DNA of 10,597 nt, taken from the NCBI GenBank assembly GCA_011049385.1, contig DSBX01000249.1, forward strand, positions 1 to 10,597, read 5' to 3'. The notes beneath the pieces were generated by a model, which was not told the DNA's origin, did no database searches, and saw only the letters and a program-made list of their open reading frames with translations. This document shows, one piece after another, positions 6,080-10,597 of this stretch; positions within the stretch are counted from its first letter, which is position 1; every line of letters starts with the position of its first letter. Both the position numbers and the translations under genes were made by a program. The stretch comes from Caldifarciminota bacterium. Its GTDB lineage: Bacteria > Hydrothermota > Tepidihabitantia > Tepidihabitantales > Tepidihabitantaceae.

Positions 6080-7339
6080 TTAGAACAACCCGAGCTGTCC
6101 GCCCTCGGCGACCGTCGTCGGCTCATCGCCGTCGGTTCGGCGGGAACCGGGCAGGACCCGGATGATGCCGAACTCGCCGTCGTAGCCGGGAATGCGCTCG
6201 ACTTCGCCCCGGCGCATCCGCTCGACGCCCTCGGCGACCAGTTCTCCACCGACGCGGGCGATGTCGGCAGGTTCGGCGTCGAGCAGGATCGAGAACTCGC
6301 TGTCGAGCCGGTCGCAGAGGGAATTGTAGGCGTCCTGCACCGCCCGGGTGTCGCGGCCCTTGTCGAGCGCCTCGGCGATGATCTCGGCCAGCGGCACCAG
6401 ACTGCGGAAGGGGATGACGTCGGCCGGGACCGCGTCCGCCTTCCGGTCGGCGAGCTCCTCGACCCGGTGGAGCACGCCGATGGTCAGCCGCCGGCCGCAC
6501 ATCGGGCAGGTATTGCCGGCCCGGCGCGCCTCCTCGGGCGACATCACGATCCTGCAGTTGCGGTGGCCGTCGTAATGGTACTTGCCTTCTTCGGGGAAGA
6601 ACTCGATGGTGTGGAGCAGGCGCCGGCCGTCCTTGTTCCTGAGCGTGTCGAGCACCGCGTCGTAGCCGAGCTCGCAGTCGAAGACGTTTGCCTCGCGACC
6701 GAGCTTTGCCGGTGAATGCGCATCGGAGTTGGAAATCAGCGTCCGGCGGTCGAGCGCGGAGAGCCGCCAGTTCATCGGCGGGTCGCTGGAGAGACCGGTT
6801 TCGACCGCGAAGATGTGGTCGCTCAAATCCCCGAAGCATTCCTCGATGCTGTCGAAGCCCGAGTTCGAACCGTAGAGCGAGAACCACGGCGTCCAGATGT
6901 GCGCGGGCACGAGGAAGGCCCGTTCGTTCAGCTCGAGCAGGCGGGCGAGCATCTCGTAGCTCGACAGCCCGACCGTCGGCCGTCCGTCGCTTTCGAGCTT
7001 GCCGTACCGGCCGAGCATTGCGCTGAACGCCTCGGCGGTTTCGAAATCGGGCACGAAGACGAGGTTGTGAATCCGCCGCAGGCGGCCGCCGACCGAGTAG
7101 ATGCTCGACACCTCGACATTGAGGATGAAACGGGTTTCGCCGTGAAGGAAGAGTCCGTCGCCGGTCGGTTCGAGCTGTTCCTTGAGCAGGCGGCGGTACT
7201 CGGGATGGGTGAAGTCGCCGGTCGCGCAGAGGGCGATGCCCTTCCGGCGGCAGAACCGGTCGAGCATCGGCACTTCCATCTCCCGGCTGGTGGCGCGGGA
7301 AAACCGGCTGTGAATGTGAAGGTCGGCGATGAAACGCAT
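6080..7339 (-). CDS. endoQ: Endonuclease Q-family PHP-domain nuclease with C-terminal clamp-like motif
   Basis: The 419-residue protein matches endonuclease Q (TIGR00375), which nicks DNA 5' of deaminated bases such as hypoxanthine and uracil. The N-terminal PHP metal centre is visible as ADLHIHS (5-11), GDFTHP (41-46), NVEVS (74-78), PAHIWTPWFS (145-154) and NSDAHS (204-209). A zinc-finger region follows: GHRNC (258-262), then CPMCGRRLTIGVLHRVEELADR from 278. The protein ends in a flexible linker and QLGLF (415-419), which fits the bacterial beta-clamp-binding pentapeptide QL[S/D]LF closely. The ATG at 7339 starts MRFIADLHIHS and sits 8 bases after a TACAAT box; an upstream TTG in frame coincides with the -35 box and is rejected. 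It heads the cluster with HIT, galT, HAD and acpS. Confidence 0.9.
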   Translation of the reverse strand: MRFIADLHIHSRFSRATSREMEVPMLDRFCRRKGIALCATGDFTHPEYRRLLKEQLEPTGDGLFLHGETRFILNVEVSSIYSVGGRLRRIHNLVFVPDFETAEAFSAMLGRYGKLESDGRPTVGLSSYEMLARLLELNERAFLVPAHIWTPWFSLYGSNSGFDSIEECFGDLSDHIFAVETGLSSDPPMNWRLSALDRRTLISNSDAHSPAKLGREANVFDCELGYDAVLDTLRNKDGRRLLHTIEFFPEEGKYHYDGHRNCRIVMSPEEARRAGNTCPMCGRRLTIGVLHRVEELADRKADAVPADVIPFRSLVPLAEIIAEALDKGRDTRAVQDAYNSLCDRLDSEFSILLDAEPADIARVGGELVAEGVERMRRGEVERIPGYDGEFGIIRVLPGSRRTDGDEPTTVAEGGQLGLF

Positions 7340-7347
7340 TCGCGCTG

Positions 7348-7375
7348 ATTGTAGAACCGGTCGGCGGTGAGTCAA
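7348..7375 (-). promoter_or_regulatory. Promoter of the endoQ-HIT-galT-HAD-acpS unit, leaderless type
   Basis: TTGACT (7375-7370), a 16-base spacer and TACAAT (7353-7348, five of six consensus bases) lie on the minus strand. The endoQ ATG follows after 8 bases, so the transcript would have no or almost no 5' untranslated region. It is the best -10 match in the window. No other promoter-like sequence was found before acpS, so all five genes may depend on it. Confidence 0.72.
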
Positions 7376-7408
7376 GCAGGGGCGGGCGAGAGCGGTGCCC
7401 GGGTTTCG

Positions 7409-8644
7409 CTACCGCAACTCCCGGCCCGCGACCGCCTCCGCGACCGCGATGCCGGTCGCCCAGGCGAAATGCAGGTTGTAGCCGCCGGTCTCGGCCCAGG
7501 TGTCGAGCAGTTCCCCGGCCGCATACAGGCCGGGCAGACGCCCGACCCGGCCGGTCGCGAGTTCGACCTCGTCCAGCTTCAACCCGCCGCCGGTGACGGT
7601 TGCCCGTTCCATCGGCTCGGTGCCGGTGATGTCGAACCGGGTCGCCTTGAGTTCGGCCAGCACCCGGTCGCGTTCGGGCCGGGTCAGCTCGGCCAGCACC
7701 CGGTCCGCCGGGATGCCGCAATGCCGCACCAGGTCGTCCGCGAACCGGCGTGATATCCGGCTCGCCAGCGCATTGGCGAGCCGGCGGCGGCCGGAATCGC
7801 GCCGGAGCCGCTCGAACTCCTCGCGCAAGCGGTCCGGGGCGGTACCCGGCATCCAGTCCGCGACCAGCGCGACCGGCCGGCTCTCGGCCAGCGCCCGGGC
7901 GGCGTAGCCGGACAGGTTGAGAATCGCGGAGCCGGTGACGTAGTTGTGCGCGAACAGGAAATGGCCCTGTGCCCGGCGCGCGACCCGGCCGTCAATCTCG
8001 AGCGCCATCGCCACCCGGCCCCGGGCGTTGCCGGCCAGGTGCTTCACCGGCCGGTCCGGCCGGAGCGAACAGAGCGCCGGGAACCAGTCGGTCACCGCCA
8101 GGCCGAGCGCGCGGCAGAACGCCAGCCCGTCGCCGGTCGAGCCGGTGTGCGGGTAGCTGGCCCCGCCGGTCGCGACCAGCAGGTTGCGGCCGGCAAACTC
8201 GCCCGAGTCGGCCTGCACCCGCCAGCCCCCGTTCTCCCGCCGCAGGCCGGTGACCCGAACGCCGGTCCGCACCTCGCCCCCGGCGTCCACCAGCCGGTCG
8301 CGCAGGCCCGGCCCGTCGGTGTCGGCGGGCCAGACACAGCCGTCCTCGCCCGCCCGGGCGTTGATGCCGAGCGAGCCGAAGAAGTTCACCACCCGCTGGT
8401 ACGGGAACCGGCGCAGGAGCGGCAACAGCGGCTTCGGGTCGCAGTCGAAACGGCGGGCCATCTCCCGCGGGGTTTCGGCGTGGGTGAAGTTGCACTTGCG
8501 GCCGCCGGTCAGGGCGAGCTTGTGGCCGCAACGGTCCGTCTTCTCGAGGAGCAGGACACTTAGTCCGAGCCGGGTGCCGGCCGCGGCCGCGGCCAGGCCG
8601 GCGGCGCCGCCACCGACTACCACCAGGTCGGCGACGGTGCTCAA
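7409..8644 (-). CDS. FAD-dependent oxidoreductase of the HI0933/BaiN (YhiN) family
   Basis: The 411-residue protein has all landmarks of this flavoprotein family: the dinucleotide-binding GGGAAG (11-16) with Glu34 closing the fold, GRKCNFT (48-54), ATGGASYPHTGSTGDG (158-173), GHFLFAHNYVTGSAIL in the middle domain, and GLYAAGELLD with GGYNL (372-391) at the C-terminal FAD site. Members are poorly characterised NAD(P)H-linked reductases; BaiN has been linked to bile-acid reduction in gut clostridia, but that role cannot be assumed. The TTG at 8644 gives MSTVADLVVVGGG, the expected spacing to the FAD motif, and is the only plausible start. It lies in the loop of a 9-bp inverted repeat. No leaderless promoter of the kind seen at other units precedes it. 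Confidence 0.92.
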   Translation of the reverse strand: MSTVADLVVVGGGAAGLAAAAAGTRLGLSVLLLEKTDRCGHKLALTGGRKCNFTHAETPREMARRFDCDPKPLLPLLRRFPYQRVVNFFGSLGINARAGEDGCVWPADTDGPGLRDRLVDAGGEVRTGVRVTGLRRENGGWRVQADSGEFAGRNLLVATGGASYPHTGSTGDGLAFCRALGLAVTDWFPALCSLRPDRPVKHLAGNARGRVAMALEIDGRVARRAQGHFLFAHNYVTGSAILNLSGYAARALAESRPVALVADWMPGTAPDRLREEFERLRRDSGRRRLANALASRISRRFADDLVRHCGIPADRVLAELTRPERDRVLAELKATRFDITGTEPMERATVTGGGLKLDEVELATGRVGRLPGLYAAGELLDTWAETGGYNLHFAWATGIAVAEAVAGRELR

Positions 8645-8656
8645 GAGCGTCGCCGA
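8628..8656. repeat. Perfect 9-bp inverted repeat around the flavoprotein start codon
   Basis: TCGGCGACG (8628-8636) and its exact complement CGTCGCCGA (8648-8656) enclose an 11-base loop (8637-8647). In the minus-strand mRNA the TTG start codon of the flavoprotein gene occupies the middle of that loop. An RNA hairpin presenting or masking the start is possible; chance is also possible in GC-rich sequence. Confidence 0.5.
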
Positions 8657-8818
8657 ACCCTTTTCCCGGAATCCGCGTCGTAACTAGTGAGCACGGCGGT
8701 CCGGATTCGATGAATCGGCTCGGTCAACCCTTTTGCCGTGAACCTGGGCCGCCCGTGACTCATAATCAGTATGACTCCGATTACTGCTCTCAAGCAGGTC
8801 ACTCAGCGGAAGCGCGAA
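8645..8818. other. Non-coding stretch between yjbQ and the flavoprotein gene
   Basis: These 174 bases contain no credible gene and are less GC-rich than their surroundings in the half near 8756-8800. They hold two copies of AACCCTTTTnCCG (8656-8668 and 8726-8738, 70 bp apart), two copies of TGACTC (8756-8761 and 8772-8777, 16 bp apart), and a small hairpin CTGCT/AGCAG (8784-8797) without a U-run. An isolated TTGACC (minus, 8727-8722) has no -10 hexamer at 16-18 bases. The flavoprotein promoter is presumably somewhere here, but I cannot place it. Confidence 0.5.
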
Positions 8819-9244
8819 TCACTCTGAATCTCCCATCACCGTGACAATGACCGTCCGCCGGCGCGAGCGGTTGTCGAAATCGAGAAAGACCACCTGCTGC
8901 CAGGTGCCGAGCGCGGGAGCGCCGTCGCGCACCGGGAAAGTCCGCGAGGTGCCGACGAGCGCACTGCGCAGGTGGGCGAAGCCGTTGCCGTCGCCCCAGG
9001 TCGCATTGTGGTCGTAACGGCCCTTCTCCGGTGCCAGGCTCTCCAGCGCCCGTTTCAGGTCCGCGACCGCGCCCGGCTCGAACTCGATGGTGGTGACGCC
9101 GGTCGTCGAACCCGGACAGCCGACGCAGACCAGCCCGGTCCTGATGCCCGAGTCGGCGACGACGCGGCCGACCTCGGCGCTCACGTCCCGGATATCACAG
9201 AAGCCTTCGGTTTCGAGCCGGATTTCGTCGGTATGGACTTTCAA
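8819..9244 (-). CDS. yjbQ: YjbQ family protein (UPF0047, secondary thiamine-phosphate synthase)
   Basis: The 141-residue protein has the usual YjbQ length and motifs: CPGSTTGVTTIEFEPG (43-58), RYDHN (76-80), GDGNGFAHLR (84-93) and LGTWQQVVFLDFD (112-124). E. coli YjbQ has weak thiamine-phosphate synthase activity in genetic tests; the true physiological role of the family is unsettled. The TTG at 9244 is chosen because it overlaps the upstream stop (TTGA) and has AGGAGG 4 bases before it, and it gives LKVHTDEIRLET, a normal family N-terminus; an upstream in-frame ATG would add 12 unconserved residues. It is translationally coupled to the GNAT-like gene. No thiamine gene or TPP riboswitch is visible nearby. 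Confidence 0.92.
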   Translation of the reverse strand: MKVHTDEIRLETEGFCDIRDVSAEVGRVVADSGIRTGLVCVGCPGSTTGVTTIEFEPGAVADLKRALESLAPEKGRYDHNATWGDGNGFAHLRSALVGTSRTFPVRDGAPALGTWQQVVFLDFDNRSRRRTVIVTVMGDSE

Positions 9245-9804
9245 CTCGCCTCCTCGGTCGGTTTCGCCGGTGCGCCCCACGAACTAACGGTCAGCGTGCC
9301 GAGCCTGAGCCCGCGCTCCGGTTCGGTGAGCTCGAACCCGGCCGCGCGGATGACCGCGGTTCTCGGCTCCGGGCTCTCCGCCGGGTCGTCACGGCAGACC
9401 GCCTGCAGCCGTGTGAAGCCCTGCTCGGCGGCGAACCGGATGACCGCAATCAGCAGGTCAACGTCGGTGTTGTCGTCCCGGGCTTCCGGGATTGCGTACA
9501 ACGCGGCGATGAGCAGGGCGTCATCGTCCAGCTCGAAAGGCAGGTCCGGCGCGTTGCGGAAGACGGCGGGCGGGCCGAACACCGCGTAGGCGACGGTCCT
9601 TCCCCCGGTGACGGAGGCCAGCACCCCGGAGCGCGGTCCTTGGAGCACCGGCGCGAGGTCGCGGAAGTGGACCGGGCATTCCGGGTCCGGCGCGGTGCGC
9701 GGGTCCTCAAGCAGGGGACAGCGGAAACAAAGCTGGCCGTCGAGCTCCAGCGTGCGGGCCAGCAGGCCATCCACCGGGACTATCAGCGGCGCTGTTTGAG
9801 GCAT
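9241..9804 (-). CDS. GNAT-like acetyltransferase-fold protein with N-terminal Cys/His cluster
   Basis: I do not recognise a named family. Residues 60-160 look like a GNAT fold: strand GVLASVTGGRTVAYAVFG, strand ALLIAALYAIPEARDD, helix VDLLIAVIRFAAEQGF, strand RLQAVCR, and the closing AVIRAAGFEL. The acetyl-CoA pyrophosphate loop normally reading R/QxxGxG/A is here RDDNTD (109-114), with no glycine, so binding may be altered or lost. Residues 26-46 contain C26xxC29 and C43xxH46, a possible metal or cofactor site of a type seen before GNAT domains in some prokaryotic proteins. The ATG at 9804 is chosen because a TTGACG/CAGAAT promoter ends 7 bases before it; an in-frame ATG at 9813 lies across the -10 box. 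It is coupled to yjbQ. Enzymatic function is inference only. Confidence 0.7.
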   Translation of the reverse strand: MPQTAPLIVPVDGLLARTLELDGQLCFRCPLLEDPRTAPDPECPVHFRDLAPVLQGPRSGVLASVTGGRTVAYAVFGPPAVFRNAPDLPFELDDDALLIAALYAIPEARDDNTDVDLLIAVIRFAAEQGFTRLQAVCRDDPAESPEPRTAVIRAAGFELTEPERGLRLGTLTVSSWGAPAKPTEEAS

Positions 9805-9811
9805 ATCTCTC

Positions 9812-9839
9812 ATTCTGCAGACCCCGCGGCCATCGTCAA
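9812..9839 (-). promoter_or_regulatory. Promoter of the GNAT-like/yjbQ unit, leaderless type
   Basis: TTGACG (9839-9834), a 16-base spacer and CAGAAT (9817-9812) lie on the minus strand, 7 bases before the ATG at 9804. The -10 hexamer, the spacer length and the distance to the start are identical to those of the zf-TFIIB gene promoter, which argues that the match is not accidental. Confidence 0.65.
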
Positions 9840-9885
9840 ACCGGGCGCGGGTACGGATTCGGTCGGCATCGTGGATGCGGCCGCG

Positions 9886-10404
9886 TCAGCGGCCGAGCCA
9901 GGCCCGGATGATATTGGTGACCTCGAGCCGCAGGCGGTCGGCCAGGCCCTGCCGTTCCAGCCGGCCGAGCGTTTCGTCGAGCTTCCCGCTTCTCGAGAAG
10001 GCCTCGGCTTCGGCCGCGAATCGGGGCAACAGGTTCCGGGCGAGTTCCAGTTCGCCGGCGTCCAGCCAGACGCCGTGACCCTGCCGACAGCCGTCCACGA
10101 GAAAGGTCCGGCCGGGCTCGGCGGCGTACCAGTACCGGTCGAGGACGCGCCCACAGCGCGGACAGGGCAGATCCGATTCCGGGGCCGGGTGCGCGCGCGG
10201 TTGGCGGAGGACTGCCGACCGCGGTTCTTCCGGCCCGGGTTCCGTCGGGCCGCGCAGTTCCGCGGGCAGTTCGCCGGCACGGAGGGTTGCCGCCAGTTCG
10301 CCGGTGTCGAACCAGGTCCCGCGGCATTCGGGGCAGACATCAACCGCAATCGTTCCGACCTGGACCTCGTTCAGAACGGGTTCTCGACAGCGGGGACAAT
10401 GCAT
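9886..10404 (-). CDS. Two-finger zf-TFIIB domain protein
   Basis: The 172-residue protein has two zinc-binding modules of the zf-TFIIB type. The first is CPRC (3-6) with CPECRGTWFDTGEL (24-37); the second is CPRC (81-84) with CRQGHGVWLDAGEL (106-119), where a His replaces the last Cys, as is common in these repeats. A proline- and glutamate-rich linker (about 45-80) joins them, and the C-terminal part (120-172) is helical. Function of bacterial proteins of this kind is unknown; they are thought to bind nucleic acid or protein, without direct proof. ATG 10404 (MHCPRC) is preferred over an in-frame ATG at 10413, which lies inside the -10 box. It appears monocistronic, between the GNAT-like gene and a catalase fragment. 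Confidence 0.85.
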   Translation of the reverse strand: MHCPRCREPVLNEVQVGTIAVDVCPECRGTWFDTGELAATLRAGELPAELRGPTEPGPEEPRSAVLRQPRAHPAPESDLPCPRCGRVLDRYWYAAEPGRTFLVDGCRQGHGVWLDAGELELARNLLPRFAAEAEAFSRSGKLDETLGRLERQGLADRLRLEVTNIIRAWLGR

Positions 10405-10411
10405 CGCCTCC

Positions 10412-10439
10412 ATTCTGCCGCCGGGGCCGGGCCGGTCAA
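10412..10439 (-). promoter_or_regulatory. Promoter of the zf-TFIIB gene, leaderless type
   Basis: TTGACC (10439-10434), a 16-base spacer and CAGAAT (10417-10412) on the minus strand end 7 bases before ATG 10404. The 7 intervening bases (GGAGGCG) contain a GGAGG that would sit only 2 bases from the ATG, too close for a normal Shine-Dalgarno; it would suit the alternative neither. A leaderless transcript fits best. Confidence 0.65.
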
Positions 10440-10461
10440 ACCGAAACGGTGCGGGCCGGGG

Positions 10462-10597
10462 TCAGGAAGTCCGCTCGACCCGCTCCGTCTGCGTCAGCCC
10501 GGCCAGTTCCTCGACCTGCTTCGGGTCGAGCTTGAGCCCGGCCGCGACGCGGGTGCCGTACTCCCTGTCCGCCATGAAGAACAGCGCGGCCTGGCGG
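10462..10597 (-). CDS. C-terminal fragment of a probable catalase, 5' end off the window
   Basis: Only the last 44 codons are present, ending with TGA at 10464-10462. The segment LFFMADREYGTRVAAGLKLD resembles the end of the small-subunit haem catalases, where the core finishes with a motif like FYKADPEYGxRVAxGLGL. The following 20 or so residues (KQVEELAGLTQTERVERTS) are an acidic-basic tail without recognised motif. If correct, the gene disproportionates hydrogen peroxide in the cytoplasm. No haem-binding or catalytic residues are inside the window, so the call rests on this one motif. Confidence 0.55.
   Translation of the reverse strand, partial: RQAALFFMADREYGTRVAAGLKLDPKQVEELAGLTQTERVERTS

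Noticed and set aside
4612..6165. Plus-strand open frame of 517 codons
   Set aside because: It lies antisense to galT and the HIT gene, has no recognisable motif and the skewed composition expected of frames opposite GC-rich genes.
7340..7375. Longer endoQ start at TTG 7375 adding 12 residues
   Set aside because: The TTG is the first three bases of the -35 box TTGACT, and the added residues do not resemble the family; ATG 7339 begins right at the PHP motif.
6123..7721. Minus-strand open frame of 532 codons
   Set aside because: It overlaps endoQ in another frame, with Arg/Pro/Gly-dominated sequence; the endoQ frame shows the full set of PHP and zinc motifs.
8722..8727. TTGACC (minus) as a promoter for the flavoprotein gene
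   Set aside because: At 16, 17 or 18 bases downstream the hexamers are TCCGGA, CCGGAC and CGGACC, none resembling a -10 box, and it is about 80 bases from the start, unlike the other units.
8784..8797. Hairpin CTGCT/AGCAG as a terminator of yjbQ
   Set aside because: The stem is only 5 bp and is not followed by a U-run on the minus strand.

Overview
The window is bacterial, gene-dense and GC-rich (roughly two thirds G+C by eye). It carries ordinary chromosomal genes with no sign of phage, transposon, CRISPR or tRNA/rRNA. The set of families (aspartate-semialdehyde dehydrogenase, AcpS, a GalT-type transferase, endonuclease Q, YjbQ, BaiN/HI0933-type flavoprotein, M1 peptidase, catalase tail) does not fix the phylum. 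Endonuclease Q and widespread leaderless-type promoters would suit an uncultured or thermophile-related bacterial lineage, but that is inference.

Layout from left to right. 1-2000 (minus): asd followed by an overlapping, incomplete secreted M1-type metallopeptidase. 2001-2087: a short divergent promoter region. 2088-3398 (plus): the only plus-strand gene, a GHKL-ATPase/winged-helix protein of the RecG-like/COG2865 type. 3382-7339 (minus): a tightly packed five-gene cluster, endoQ - HIT protein - galT-like - HAD phosphatase - acpS, with gaps or overlaps of a few bases. 7409-8644 (minus): a HI0933-family FAD oxidoreductase. 8645-8818: the one notable non-coding stretch, with short repeats. 8819-9804 (minus): a GNAT-like protein translationally coupled to YjbQ. 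9886-10404 (minus): a two-finger zf-TFIIB protein. 10462-10597 (minus): the C-terminal end of a probable catalase.

The clearest cross-cutting signal is in the start regions. Five of the six complete transcription-unit leaders carry TTGAC plus one base, a 16-17 bp spacer, a -10-like hexamer, and then the start codon only 5-8 bp later. This predicts leaderless or near-leaderless mRNAs. Downstream genes inside units use Shine-Dalgarno sequences instead: three of them (M1 peptidase, HAD, YjbQ) have GGGAGG or AGGAGG exactly 4 bases before a GTG or TTG start overlapping or next to the upstream stop. This pattern also decides several start codons. I did not find a clearly new defence or metabolic system. 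The best leads are this initiation dichotomy, a putative sliding-clamp motif at the C-terminus of endonuclease Q, the stand-alone GHKL protein without its usual N-terminal AlbA/Schlafen-type domain, and the structured leader of the flavoprotein gene.
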